From NCBI GenBank assembly GCA_024362935.1, contig JANCRA010000011.1, forward strand, positions 5,573,501-5,637,500: a stretch of 64,000 bases of DNA. The letters run 5' to 3'. The notes under the pieces were generated by a model. That model had not been told where the DNA came from. It ran no database searches and worked only from the letters and a program-made list of their open reading frames with translations. The translations under genes and the position numbers were made by a program. The DNA comes from Setophaga petechia. Taxonomy: Eukaryota; Chordata; Aves; Passeriformes; Parulidae. Below, in pieces: positions 15,101-30,100 of the stretch. Within the stretch, counting starts at the first letter, position 1. Each line of letters starts with the position of its first letter.

Positions 15101-18100
15101 TCCTCTTTTTGCCTATGACCTGACCAATATTTACAAGAGATGATCTTGTCATCTCCTCATTCTGTCTGAACAGCCACAAAGGAGAGCATTAAGCTGATGT
15201 GTTGCTTTCCAGGAAGGCAGGGGAGAGATTGTTATGTATAATAAAATACTCTCATAGTGCTAAGTCATAACCACACTCTTAACTTTTAGACACAGGCACT
15301 GCTATACTGTGAAACCAATGGGTAAACCAAGCAGGTTTTTATTGTGTGTTTGCTACCTTCAAATCAATTATAGTGGTTTCTTTTTCCATTTCAGGTATTG
15401 AATAACCTTTTATCAGGGTCTTTCCCTTCATGTACCAGAGCCAGGGTGCTCAAGTACCACATATACCTCAAGGTTATAGGTCTGCAGGTTACCTCAAGTC
15501 TTCCATGGAAAAGCCAGCATGATGCAGTACAACTGTAAATTGTACATTCAGTACATTAACAGATTACAGAAGAGAATGTCTGTGAGGCAGACATTCATAG
15601 ATGTGTTGTTGTATGACATAAAATTCAACTAAAATACATGAAATAACTAATAGCCAAGTGGTAGCTAAAATATTTTCATATAAATACTTTTCAAGATTAT
15701 TTGTTAGACTATTCATTATGATTAAGTGAGTTCAAGTACTCTGTTGGCTAATTAGCAATTATTTAACATGTAGATTATTGGAGTAAAGTCCTGTATGATT
15801 CCTTAATATTGTGGCATCTGCATGAGAAATAATTGCAAGGTATGGTTGAGGAGAAACTACCTATGGATTGTATTTAGTCTTGTACCTCATGAACTTTTTC
15901 CTTGCAGATAATGTCCTTTTTACAAGACAAGGCAAGAGAAACAGCTGTAAAAGGAAATTAGAATCATTGAATCATAGAACTGTTAAGGTTAAGAGACCTT
16001 TAAGGTCATCAAGTTCAACCATCAACCCAGCACCACCACCATGTTCACCATTAAACCTTGTCCTCAAGTGCCACATTCACACAATGTTTGAAAACTTCCC
16101 AGGATCGTGAGTCTGCCATTACTATGGGCAGTCTGTTCCAATGCTTTACAACCCTTTCTGTGAGGAAGTTTCCTCATATCTAATCTAAACCTTCCCTGGA
16201 TCTGCCTGTTGGTGTTTCCTCTTGTCCTGTCACTTGTTACCTGGGGGAATAGCAAAGGAGATGACATTGATCTGGCAGGCTGTCCCTGAAGGGCCCGTGA
16301 GTTTCAGAGGAAGAGGCAATGTTGTGGGGGTGCCCCAGGTGGTTTGCCACCTCTCTTGTTCCCAAGCACATTTTGGACAGATGACAGGCTGACAGGGTCA
16401 CAGTTACCATTCTCAGCAATTACAGTCCCCTCTTTCCTGAGCTACTGTAACAACAGCATGTGGGTTTAGTTTCCTCAGTAGGAAATAGCTACAAACATCC
16501 TCAGAAATCTAAATGTCATCTCTGTGGGTTCAGTGTACACTGAGGGATAGGACAAGCACACCATGTCACAAGGCAGAAGCTGGGAGATTACTTGTGTTTT
16601 TTTAACAAACAGCTCTAAAGGTTACTTTCATTTTATTTTGGAAATCAGATAGAAGATAAATTAAATCAGATAAATGAAATGTGATTTTTTTTTCCTAAAC
16701 TTCAGTTTAGACTGTAGCATTAAATCCATTAAACACCATTAGAGGGCACTTTTGTTACAATGCTGACAAATTCACATAAACTTAAAGGGCTTTTATGCAG
16801 TTTCCTGCAGTCTGAAAATACAACTCCTAACTTCCTTGCTGCCACAGACCTTATATGTCATATTGAATGAAACAGGTAAAAATTAATAAATGGAACCATT
16901 ATCTTTCCTAGTAAGACATCGCTGATCAGATGAAATTTCATGCAGACTGTTAAAAATGACAGGGCAGAGGCATATCCAGAAAAGAGGAAAAGGGAGGCTA
17001 GGGAAATACAATGCATAAATCAGTACAAATTGCAGTGAGCAGAATCACAGTTTTAATTCTCTGACATACTTCACTCTAAGCCTGTGTTTTTCACAGCCTG
17101 TGTTTTTAAAACTCATTACCTGTGTTTTGGCGCCTGTGCTGTATAAAAGTGCCGTCCGTCCCATCGCTGCAGCACTTGGTATGCAAAAGAAAAATGAAGG
17201 AATCACGTTGCTGAGGCCATGAGCCAAAAATTCCTGCAAAGTTGTTAAATAGAAGATGTTTTTTCCTATTGTGCTGTCATTTCAATGCCTCTTGCCAACA
17301 AAGGAGTCCCCTATGCAAATATTAGCAATTATAAAGGATGGACACATTTTTGAGGGAAAAAATCCCACAGGTACATGACAAAGGGTTTCCCAAAAGAATA
17401 GGTCTGCTCCCAACTCAGAACTAATTTGAATAATAGAGCTGTTGAACCAGATTCATCAAAAGCAGGAGGGACATTTTGTTCCCAGAATAAATGCTATTGT
17501 TAAGCTTTGAAGATTAAGTTCAACCAAAATATTTACATCTTGATCCATGTCTGCTTTTTAACTGGCCAGAGCCCCAGGTACTGGTGTCTGGAAACTGTCC
17601 AGATCATTTCTGGTGCATGGCTCACTGGAAAAAGACAGCCACTGATTTCTTTTCCTTTAGAGCATGTTTTAGTGAAAGTGCAGTGGTGTGGTAGCCATAC
17701 TTTATGCACGCTGTCCTTCATCACAAATGTATTTGATGTTTGTTCACAGTCAAAATGCAGACATGTCTGAACAAAGGATTCATAGAGGAAAAGATGGAGA
17801 AGCCACTGTGTATGTGCAGCCTAAGAGCAATGTTTTCTAAGGAAGTGTTCCACCAGGGCCACCCAGCATCACAGACTTTAGGGAGCAAGTTGGTCTGCTG
17901 AGGAAAATGTGTAGGAAAATGGTGCTGTATCCGACCAGGAAAACAGCAGCTCATGAGTTTGTGCTCACAGCACAGAGCAGCACCCCCTTAAAGCTCATCC
18001 TGCAGCCTCACACCCCCACAGGCCCCCATGCCCAGCACTATGCCTGTCCTTGAAGGCTGTACAGCCACACCACCTCACTGCTCTCCTCTCATGGAGGTTT

Positions 18101-21100
18101 TGCTCTTGTGATCCATTATTTGATGTGGACATACACAGAGTTTCCAAGACTTCAGTAATGAATGTGTGTAAGCTACAAGACTTCCAAAGGTGCAGAAGGA
18201 CACAGAGGTTGCTGCATTCCATGGAGTGCCTTGAAACAAAGCAGTGTGTCTCCCTGAAGTCTGAGCTGCACTAAGCTCAAACCATTCTCTCCCTCTGCTT
18301 CATAGATGGCTCTGAAGCATCAATGGAAATTCATGGTCCAATGTATTCAAACTGAGAAATATTTTAGAGACCTGTATAGCCAAGAACGTTCCCACTGTGT
18401 TTTCCAATGACATACAAGTAGTAAAGGACAGGAATTGTTGTAGCAAGACCAACCTGTCTAGATAGGGTGTTCAAATAAACCTCCAGCTGCAAAACAACTG
18501 TTCTTCATTCAACCCTATGCTATTTATCACAAACTACTTAACATAAAGGTGGAAGCAACATTTTCATCACACAGTACTAGTGCCAGTTATCTGAAATTGA
18601 GCCTTTCTTCCCACAGTGCTTGATTCAGCATCTCCATGGATTTGCGGCAGGCTTAGAGTTACCCACCCACCATGACAAGCACTGTAGTAGTGCAGAGACT
18701 GCCCACTTTAATTTAAGCATGTTCTCTGCAAAACGGAACTCGGAACAAAAATCTCCTTTGGCTGTAAATCTGGCAGCACTCTTTGAACTCACCCAGCTTC
18801 TTAGATACAAATAAACCTTTATTTCAGGTGAGACTTCTACTTTGCATAAATAAATAATTTCTTATTATAACATCAGGTAAGTCCTGGGACTATAAGTACC
18901 TGGTTTTGTTTCAGAATTGCTTTGTTTCATTAATGGTGGCTGATTTGACATCACAGTTTGTCTATAAGAGCTCAGCTGCCAGAGGAGAAGCTATCTCATC
19001 CTAGAGCAGTGAAAAATGCATTAATACCCAAATGCTGCATTGAATGTAGCATTACAAGAGTATCCTGAAGGATGAGCTTCCCCAAAAGAGCAGTTCAACC
19101 AATGAGGGCACTCTGCAGAGATAATTTGAACAAAACTTGGGTTTTACTTTAAACACTAGAAGTTTTTAGGATGCTATATGGAACACAACTTTTCCTACTG
19201 GGTATTCATCTAGAACAGTTTTCCTGAATGGTGATTTCAAGGCTCAGTGACACTAAGGAGAAAAAGCTTTACCTGGTTGTCATCCACAGTGTATTTAAAC
19301 TTTTTAGCAGAGCCCTGAGCAAGAGCTAGTGAGGCTACATAACCAACCAGTGCCACTCCAAAGGCTTCAGTGACTACCTCAGGCAGGACACTCATGGGTG
19401 GTGCTTTTGGTGATGGCAACCTATAAAAAATAAAGACAGTAATTTTTTAAAAACTTGATACGTAGTCTCTATATACCTGCCATTTATGCGAATAGCACAG
19501 AAACAATCTCTGCAGGAACAGCTAATTTTTGTATTTCTTGTAAACTTTTAAGGCGACATTTTGCAATATTTTAGATTAATAAGATCTCTCTGTTGGGAGC
19601 AGCAGAAGAGAATTTGTAGAAGATGAAACAGTTTAAGATGGAGTATTCAATTTGAAAACTTCAATTTGAGAAATTATAAAGAGATGTTGATAAAATAACT
19701 CCAAAACTGACAAATAAAATTAGCAACCATTCACTAATTTTGTAACGTTCAGTAGAAGAGACTACTGTGCATTTTCTCCTTTTTTAATATAGTTGGCTTT
19801 CCTGTAAAGTTAAATTTAAATCTTTAAAAGCTTTTGTATTCCTGTTGGTTACTGATAGTACAGACATTTATTCCATCTAATGGGGATTGCAATAAAACTA
19901 CTCAAGTTACGAACCAAATCAACACAGATTGTCTCTGAACTCTTCAAAAGGACTTTGGTCTTTCCAGAGCACAAATCACACCATCTGAAAACCAAATTGT
20001 GCTCTTAAAGTTTCTGATGCTCTCCATTGACAAGGCAGTTAGATATTTTGGATAAACTCCTAAAAATATGCAGGAATTATCCAGGCTCTGCTTCTGTTTT
20101 TCAATACTACTTGTATGAGGTTAGACAGAAAATAAATTCCTGATTAAATTTGCACAAATACAGTTGACTTGTTCATTACACATAGAAGGGACACACTTAG
20201 TCATGTTTTAGTCTCAGATTTGTAGCATGCTCTAAATTCTTAAAATCTGTATTCTTTGTATTCTTTCTCAGAAATGTCCCTTATTTCATCTCTTTCAGTG
20301 CAAGCTGCCACACATGCACTCATACTGTCTTGGACTCGTACTTTGTGAAATTTAGGGAATCCCTCCTCTATCCAAGCAGGAGAGTACACAACAGCTGTGC
20401 TCTTCCATATCAACCTGTAGAGTGTGAACATTTTCTCTGACATTTAATCTAATTTCTCTTTCAAGAAAATTATATTGAATTTTTTTGCCTTCTTTTCAAG
20501 GTCATGGAGAAAAGTGTACCATTAACTACAGTAAAAATGTTCTTTTCTAGATTAAGCATAATTAAATCTTTCACATTTTCTCAGAAACTGCATTTTCTAA
20601 AATTACTATATGGGTGGAGCATATTCTGCTACAATAACTCAACCCAACCCTCAAAAAGCAGGTTGCAATAATCTTGTAAAGAGCATCTTGCCTTCCTGTC
20701 ATACATCATTAAGTACCTACATTTTATTCCACAAAGCAATAAAAAGCTATGAAAATGTATAAGGATGCATTTTTTTTCTGATATCTATGCACATATAACT
20801 TGTTAACATGGAATTGAGTTGTAAGAGAGTGTTTCAGGAGACAGAAAAAAACAAAATATATTTTTACCATTTCTTATTTCAGAAACTCCTTTGACCTTTT
20901 CAGAGATTGTTCTCTGAAATAGAAGTGTTTAAAAGCCACAAGCTAATAAACCCACATTACCCTTTAGGAATATTTCCCACAACTTCTATCCCGTAGACGT
21001 ATTCCATATCAGCAGAGTAGCAAGCAATGGATGTAGCAATTATCTATAGATTCAAACAGAAAAATATATTACATTTCTATTGTTTCTGACATGGTACCTA

Positions 21101-24100
21101 TTATTGCCATACCTAAGCATATGGCATTGTTCACACATTTATCCTTAGATCAATCCAGTAAAACAGGAGAGTATTATCATGATTTTTTTTTTTTTTTTTT
21201 TTGGGAAATGTGTGAGAGTCAAAAGAAACTAAGATTTGGACAGAATAGTGGTGTGAGACTATAGTGCAGTTTGTACATTCTGTATAAATGAAAGAGATTT
21301 GTCTGGCTCTCTATAAAGCTCCAGGAACCTTGGCAACCAGCGTCCAAAGTCCCTCTGCTCAGCACCTGCCCCAGAGCCCTGCCGTTCATCTAAGCAGCTT
21401 AAAGCAGCTCATGATTTAGGTGTTCCTGAGCAATCTGATCCAGCTGATGTTCTTTGAGCACATCTAATCCAGACTGTTAGTGTTGACTTCAGCACAGAAC
21501 ACAGCAGAAGATGTGTCTGCCTCTTGTTTTTATGTTCTGTCAGGTACAAATCTTGCAGAGGGAGTATAAAGTTTGACCCTCAGGAGATTCAAACTAATTT
21601 CCCATATTTCAAATGAGATGAATTCACAAATCCCAACAGAACAGGGTTCCAGGCTGCAATCCTTAGTTTGCTGGTACGTTTTATCCAATATTTTTAAAAA
21701 GGTAACACTGAGACCAGACCCATGCTACCTCCTTTTCCACAATTTTGCCCTTGTAAATATTTTTTTTCCAGCAACAAAGAGCAATTGCAGAAATGCACTC
21801 TGAAAACGAGCTGTCCTTCATACTTTGCATTTTCTTTTAGAGGTTTAGAGAAAAACAGAAACTTTCTAATGGCAATCTGGTGCTGATCATTTGACTACAG
21901 CTTAATCCTTAAAGCAGGGGTTTATAATGCAACTGCTAATTTTAATTTACTTAAAAGAAAACTAAAAACTGTTAAAAGAAAACACGTTAGTAAAATGACA
22001 GAAAGCAATAGCATAGCTATTTAACTTTGTTGTAGATAAATCACAAACAACATGTAAGGCACAGCTACCCAGCACAAGACTTGCTTGGAGTTACAATATG
22101 CCAGTTACTTTTTATTTTCTATTTGAAACTTCTTATACTCTAACATTCTAGGCTTTATGTTCTTGTGATTATGTAAAAAGTAGTAAGCATATGAAAAATA
22201 TTATACAAATTGGGAGCTTATGTAATTTCTTTTTTAATTATTAAGCCAAACTGTTTCCTGTTTTTACAATTAACTTACAGCCATGAAAATCAGCTGTCTG
22301 TTTAATAAGTAGCAGGTGTGGGTGTGGGTAACTGCAAACAGCACAGTAAACTTCAGCAGATTGACCCACTGAAAGCTTTGTAAGAAAAAGCCTGATATAT
22401 AATTTTGTACTTACCAAAAGCAGATCGATGGGAAGGACAACTTTAATATTTTTGTGAAATTTCTCATTCAGTTCTTTAACAAGAACAAGTACCACAATGC
22501 TCAGCAAGGAGAGAAGTAATGCCTCCAACTGAACTGATCTGATATTCTCAAACACATAGGCATAAATCTGCAGTGAACAGCAAATAACAATCACAGATCA
22601 AAAAATATATTCTGGATCACTTGCCATGGCATCTTCTCACAATTTCAGACAGATAATGAGTGAGACCTGAATCAATACTGCAGGAGCTGAGTCACTGGAC
22701 AAGTTTTTGGCCTGTAGTTTAGATTTTACAAAGAAGAAAATCATCAATTTACCTCTCTTATGGACTTTTGAAAACTTAAAATAATGCAATTAATATTTGT
22801 ATATATTAATTTACAAATTTCTATTAGTAGAAGCAAGCTATAAAATTCAAATAGATGTGATACGTTTCCTTTTTCAGTCTCATTAAGTCCAGTGAGATAA
22901 AGGAGTGTCGCATAAAAATGTTGAGAAAAGTTTCTTGCACAAAGGTTTATTTGTAGTGACCATAGTATATAACATCCACCAATGCTAGTAGTGAAAGTTA
23001 TTTCTGAAAAAAAATAAAATAAAATAAAAGAGAGAAAAGAGGAGAAAAGAGAAGGAGAGAAAAAAAGAAAAGGGAAAGAAAAATGCAGTAGTGGCTGGAT
23101 GGGAAGAGATGCAAAAGGAATCTTCAAGATGAGCATCCCCTTCAGGGCATCCTCTGCAGTCTGTGGGTCATTTTTTCAGAGTAATGTTTTCCCAGAGTAA
23201 TTTCAGGAGGGCATCCTCAGCGCCCCCTTTGGTTGCCCTTGCCCCTTATACTCCATGGAGTGTGCTTTGGTCAGGTCCAGGTGCTGCACACACTAAATAG
23301 TTGCCAAGCTCGCATACATATGCTACTGGTTATTAAAACAACTGAAGTTATCTGCTTAGCCCTGTTTGTTCCTTTTCTACTCACTGCAGAGTTAAGAGGG
23401 AAAGAGGACACCAGGCCAGAGCTATGGAGCTCAGTTTTTCAGCAGTTAGTATGTGCTGCAATCAGCTGTAAAACAGGTTAGAAAAATGTGGTTGGATCTG
23501 TGATGAATAAAGGAAATATGGTGCTGAATTATAAGGAACATGCAGAACAGAAATACAGAACAGGAACAGAATGACTAATGGTGAGGAGAAACAGAGGTCT
23601 TTGGTGATTAAGACATCTTGTAAGTAACAGGCTCAGAAGAATGCAGTTCCCTTTGCACCAGCACAGATGACACAGTGAACTGTAATTTTTGCTGCGTGCT
23701 GAATTTGTGGGTTCAGGAAATAAGGCATAAATCAGTATGGTAGTACATTAACAGAAAGCAATGAAAAAATTACAAGTTTGCTGCAACAGAAGGGGTGAAG
23801 AAAGTTAGAGAGACCATCTATCCTGATAAAGAAATCATGAGATCTCATCACAACTTCTTTTTGGGCCTCATGAAGAAAAGTGATATTGCTTGAAAGAACA
23901 GCAAGCCATAAAAATGGATACAATACACATGCTTACTAAAGCTGTAAGAGAAAAAACAAGATAGGCTCAGTCCCGCAAGTTCTGCATTTAAATTCTGGGA
24001 ACTGTTGTGCGTACTGAAACATAAACCATGGAGAGAACAGAAGGTAAGATTAGGATGTAGATTTAGACATCATCACAAATAACTTTTTTTTAAACCCCAA

Positions 24101-27100
24101 TATAAAGGATAATAAAATAAAGCAAGTGAAGCTTGAAATAATAACAACAGTATTAAAAAGTAGGTGTTTTCTCTGGCAATGACTAAGACCACCACTAAAA
24201 TAAATCAAAAGTGACACTTGTAGTTTTGTCAAAATAAAGATTAATAATTTTCTGCTCCAGAGAACTTATTCTCCAATACATGTATAATGCTAACAAGTTT
24301 TGACAGTTTGGAGGTAAAATTCACAAATTTATATTGGACAGGGAAAAATACTAGACAAATTATCTTAGGAAAGAACTCTGTTTTAGCAGAAAGGTAGTCA
24401 ATATGATGATAGAATTTATTTCTACTGTTCTGATTCTGTCACTCATTAAAGAAGTGATGCTCATATTGAAGAATGAGTAAATTGAAATGACTTCCTGATG
24501 TTTTTCTCTCTGAAGATATTTTCATAATCTAGAAAGGGAAAAAAACCCAACCTAAATATGGTTTTAGAAAAGTAACTTTCCTCATAAAGACCCAATGTAG
24601 CCCTTGGAGTTTCAATTAAGGATGCACAATATTACCCAGCACAAACATTTCTCAGAAATCGGGAAAATATTTTAAAGTCAATTTGTTCAGTAATATGATC
24701 TAGATATGTCTCAAATCTGAAGAATGGCAATTAAACCACAGTTTTTAGCCACATATTGCCCCACTGTAATCAGAAAATATGTGGATTGTGTCTTGAGTGG
24801 CCTGGGACTAGATCTGTACCCATAATTTTCCAAGAATGCATTTTCAAGAGGGCACAGGACTTGGCTCCGTGCCCAAACAGAGGCTGAGATTAATTAAGAC
24901 AAAAGGAGGCAATCTGGAAAACTGAGCCCACAAACTCACCAAAGAGTGAGCTAGATCTAAGGTGAAGAGGCAAGAAAAGAGAAGAAAGTTTTTGATTCCT
25001 ACTTGCTGAAGTCAGAAAGATGGGATTTATTTTGAAATGAATGCTGGCTATTAAAATGTCAGCATTAGTTATCTGTGTTCATGGCATCAAATCTAATTTT
25101 CTGAGACAAAGTAAGACAAAATATTGAGTGAATAAATAAAATTTTAGAGAAGAAATATACACAGGCTTCAAGAATTTTTGTCTTTCAAATTGAATAAAGA
25201 AGATATTTCCATTTAATTTTAAAAATATATGGCCAAATCTTGTAAACCTCTACCATAGGTTTTTCAGATTTTGCAACAAAATCTTCATATGAACTGCCTA
25301 GTACATCCTTTGGTGTTTCTTTGAAGTCATACCTTTCTGTATGCAGTCTACATCAGCCAATAAATGAAAAACAATGGAACTACCAATACTCTGTAGCTCA
25401 TTCGAATTGAGTAGCCCAAGCAGCCCTATCCCCAAAGTGTCTGTAGCACACCAAAACAATTCTGGCAGGAACGCATTAGTATTAAATTAATTTCTGCATT
25501 AGAATAAGGAGCTTCCACTGACTAGTTGGTTCCTGAGTAACCATTTTCTGAAAACCTAAAACCACTCAATTCATGGTATGAGGAGTGAAATGAAGAGACC
25601 CTTTCACGAGAAAGAAAGAGCATGTGGCTCTTAGCAGGAATGTAATTACATACCACAGACATCTCTTTAAACTCTACATTTTACATTGTACTCTGTCCAG
25701 TCAGTTACTGTACTCATCCAAGATCAAACTATAAATCCTGAATCTAAATACATAAAGCTCAAGCTTCCAACAGCATTGGCATCTGATTCAAAAGAAGTAT
25801 TTACAAATATTTTAATCAAAAATGTAATTTGGAAATTATGCAGGAGAATTTAGCTTGATATTGCAGTATAGAAAGTAATCTTTGTCCTTATATAATTTAA
25901 ATTTTTTTGAATATTTTTCATTATATAATTTAAAATATTTTTAAAATCAGCAATGATATAATAATTGAGCTGTTTGCCGCTTGTGTTTTTAGTTTCATTG
26001 CCAGTTGTGTAAATATTCTTAATAGAAACTATGTAAGAATATTATGAGCAATCAGTGGACTTTTTTGTAATCAATGCAAATTTGGACCTAAGTGAAACAA
26101 AAACTATTCGAGTTTTGCACATATATATGCAGACACTGAATGTTCCTTTTCTCATGGGAAACCATCAGTTTTGAGGTGATATTGAACATTGGAATGATTT
26201 ATATTCTAGAACGGGTGTGTATTTTGATGTATTAATGATATGCTCTGAGTTGCTTTTTTAATGCCTATGTGAAACCCCAAAAAATTAGCTCTAAAATATG
26301 TATAGAGGCTGAAGCAAACAAAGGAATTAAAGGAACACATTATTTAAGACAATACATTTTAAGAGTGAACAAATTAATTTCATTTTCAAAAAAATTTCAT
26401 TCTGATGTTTTTTAGATATGTCACACTGGAGGGAAAATGTACAGGCAAATACAGTAAACTGTTAAGGAAGCTGGGGAAAAAAAAGAGTGAAAAGAAAAGA
26501 CTGATAACAGAATGTGAATGTTTGGGGTTTTTTTTCAGATTTGCAGCAAAACCACACAAGAATTTTGCAACACAGCCACAAAAGACCCCTTTTGCAAAGC
26601 AAGTTTCTTACATTACAGCTCATTTTGTAGTGTTTTATTTTCTCAGAAACATGTGGAAAGATAAATATATGTATACACAAATAAGGGGAAAATACAAGTA
26701 TGTTCTTTCATCTTCAGATGCTGGGTAAAACTTGATGACACTTCTCCCTTGTAAAGTTAGATCTCACTTGCATTATTCCCTCACTGTTTTTCTTCTTTAC
26801 CTTCACTTTTCCTTTTCAATTTGCAAAATACCAGCTGATGATGCACTGTGGAGCTCAACTGAAATGTGACAAACTATGCACAGGGAAAACAAAATTTATT
26901 GTTACATAACCTGTGTGTAAACACAGAAATACCACAGGCTCAGGGCCAGTGTACAAGATTTGTTCTCCATATGCAAAGTTCCTTCCTATGTATTTAACCA
27001 TGATCTCACATGCTATAAAGAATTCATTTCACTGGCTTGCTATGCTTGCAACTCTCCTATCACACTTTATTAAACATTTTTATTCTTGCTTTGCCAACCC

Positions 27101-30100
27101 AAAGGCTGCCTCAGGCAAAGCATTTGGTTTTGTGAGTGGGAGGTGTTTTGGAGTGGACAAAGAAAAAAAATGTAACAAAAGCACCAGTCTTTGGATTTTG
27201 AGAATTTGAAGTGAAGAACGTGTCCAGAGAGACATGCCAAAGTTGCCTTTCACTCTCTAGATACATGTGCAAAGCACCTTATATCTAATTAATATAATTT
27301 TTACATGAAACTACAACCACAGAAGAAAAATATTGTTTAAATCTAGTTCTGGTACTTTTGACAGAGATACTGGGCCTTCTTAAGGCAATTCATAAGTCTG
27401 AACAGACACCAGAAATATTTTAAAATATTTAAACAGTAAAATTGCCCCTTTTTAATCATTCTTTCAAGTTGTACAGAATAGATTTTTTTTTTGGTCATTT
27501 ACTTTCACACAATTTACAGAACAATTCAGTATCTTAAAAAAATCAGGAGTTTTTCTCTGGAATATGTTCAAAGAGGTTTGATTTCAAAAGAGAAGAGAAA
27601 GGCAAAGAACTTGTTTCAAATGCATTAAAAATACAAGGGATAAGGGAATAGATTTCCTTCAAAGCATTTGAATGACCTCATTTATGATATCATCAGCACA
27701 TCAAGGTGGAAATATTTCTTCATATCACTGCTGTTTTTTATTATTGCTCATAATGTGTATTTTGATTATGCCTTGGCTGCAGTACTTAACACCAGTCATC
27801 TCTACAAGATGACAATATTCCTATATGTAAGTATAGTCTCCATGGAAACACCACAAAAAAGAGACTATTCACATTTTATATTAAGAATCATTTATGAAAA
27901 GGTTTTTAAATAATAAAAAAAAAAGAAGAACCATTTTAATAGCCTAATAAGCCAACTGATCACTCATAAAAATATCTATGACACTTTTAGTTGTATCTCT
28001 ACAAGATAAATGGATAAATTATTCGTGTTTATTACATGCTCCTAATTTTCAATAATTAATTGTTCCTGCAAAAAACTTAACAAATGTATTCTCCATATGA
28101 AAAGCTATCAAATTTATAAAATACTATGAAAAAAAATTCTAAAAATCAACATCTTCTAATCAAGATTTCACATGAACAAATTCTCCAAATAATAGGAAAA
28201 AATAAAGCACATAATAGGGCACAAAGACATAGTCAGTGCTTTTAAATAAGGTGTCTTAATTTATTGGCTGCCTAGATGAAGTCTCACTATCAGAGCAATG
28301 TAGATATCACCTCAGCAAGTAAATACACTTTTATTATGAGCAAAATATCATTTTGACAGGCACTGTTGTAACATTAATAATGCCAAGAGATTATGCTCAC
28401 AGCACTGAAACTCAGGGCTTGCTGGAATAAGTTACCATCAAGAATATGTTTGTGACTCTCTAATAAGATTATTCAGCTTTGCTCTTTAAGGTATCAGCCA
28501 AAAATATGTACATTCCAAGGGCTGTAACCATGGCACTGGTGGTGGTGCATCCCCTCCTGGCCTTGCCCAAACCAGCCGGGTGGGGACGTGTCCCGGAGCA
28601 GAGCAGGTGCTGTAACAGCAACACCCACTGTGGGGCTGAGGTGGGGAACAAAGGGTGATCAGTCATCCCCTGACAGCCTTGGAACATTCCCTGCCTGAGC
28701 TGGAGCCCAAGTAGAACAGCACCATTGTTGCCGAAGTTTTGGAAACAATTTCCAAATGTTTTGGAAACTCCAGTAGTTGCCAGCGTGGGTTATGGCCAGG
28801 ATGGAAACCAACTGATGACTAAAGCAAATCACCTTGTGACCCTGCACACAACAGTCCTAAGTGAGGCCTTCTGGGCTCTTCTGAGCTCTCCTTCTCTGTG
28901 GGGCACGTCTCAGAGCTTGGGAATCCTCAAGTTTGCAATACTCTAAAGACCATCATAGCAAGACCTGAGCTGATACACACACACATGCACCGAGATTCCT
29001 TGAGGTGCAGCGAATGGGCTGATACACACAGACACATGCACACAGACTCCTTGAGGTGCAATCCCTGGGCTGATACACACACACACATGCACGCAGACTC
29101 CTCGAGGTGCAGCCCCTGCCTGGTGAGAAACATTCAGCCATTTGCCATGAATATTTCCCTAAAGCTGAGAGGAATTTATGATAAGCACCTTTACACTCAC
29201 AGGCAGACATGCATATATCTCCACCTGTGTGCGTGTGAAATTATTATGGTGTGAATGTTGTTATCATGAAACTGTAATTAAGTCACGGTTATGTTTATAA
29301 AAAATTCCCATTGAATTACTTAATTAATGTTAAATTACTCATTGATGAATTTCTGTTAAACCCTTTTGCACACCTTATATTTTGTGTCCATACCCTTTGT
29401 GCCCTTACCCTTTTTCATCCTCAGTCTCCATGTAATCTATTCTAAATTGTTACTAATGCAATTTCCCTATGAATGCTTCATCCTTGCAGTAAGAGACTGA
29501 ACGTTGCCACTGAACTCTGTTAAAGTCACACTTTTATAAGTTCATATTAAGCTCATACCTGCTTTTTACCAATACCCCAAAGTAGTATCGTGTCATAAAA
29601 TAATAAATAACACATCTAGAGTAATTTTTGCATAGGAAATGCACAAATCATGGGTCGTTTTCCTTTTACCACAACGATGGTCAGATTTCATTCAGCAGCA
29701 TATGAAGAAAATATGTTTAAATTTATATTCCTTCCACATGCTGACCCAGAGAGAGATTACCCTCCCTATATGAGTGTATAATGGCTCAGGATAATAAAAG
29801 GGATTATTGATACCCTAAGAAACATATTTTAAATTAATTACTGTACCCATCCCTGCTAGTTCTCTATCAGGTTTTCCAAATCTCTTCTTACAAACAGTTA
29901 AAGCAAGATAAAGATTCATCTTCTGTTCATTCACACATGCGCATAACAAATTCCCTACTCTTACACAGAGACAAATAGTGCATATAATAAAATTTTATCC
30001 AATGAAGTAAATCTCATCTCTTTCACTGAACTCACATGAAAAAATGCCAGTGGTCCTGATATATATGGCATTTTCATTCCCAGCAGATACTTCACTTGCG

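Larger units (their letters stand above)
13842..17119 (-). other. SLC26A7: SLC26A7 intron between exons 8 and 9
   Basis: Intron of 3278 bases. It contains an imperfect direct repeat around acaagttgttaaaa (14704-14745), a CR1 element (15961-16265), and a repeated motif next to the exon 8 donor (17081-17107). No other gene is seen. Confidence 0.75.
22568..30035 (-). other. SLC26A7: SLC26A7 intron between exons 4 and 5
   Basis: Intron of 7468 bases. It contains an A/G-rich low-complexity tract (23006-23084), a GC-rich island of unknown origin (about 28520-28690) and a three-copy minisatellite (28969-29120). Open frames in 26405-27913 are AT-rich chance frames with no recognisable domain. Confidence 0.75.

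Noticed and set aside
15868..16419. Several 60-80 codon frames on both strands
   Set aside because: They overlap the CR1 3' end at 15961-16265, which is noncoding.
22744..23136. 130-codon minus-strand frame with a hydrophobic, Phe/Ser-rich start
   Set aside because: Much of it is the complement of an A/G low-complexity tract; no homology is recognised.
28898..29254. 118-codon plus-strand frame and two minus-strand frames rich in His/Cys/Val
   Set aside because: They are produced by the minisatellite at 28969-29120 and have no domain.
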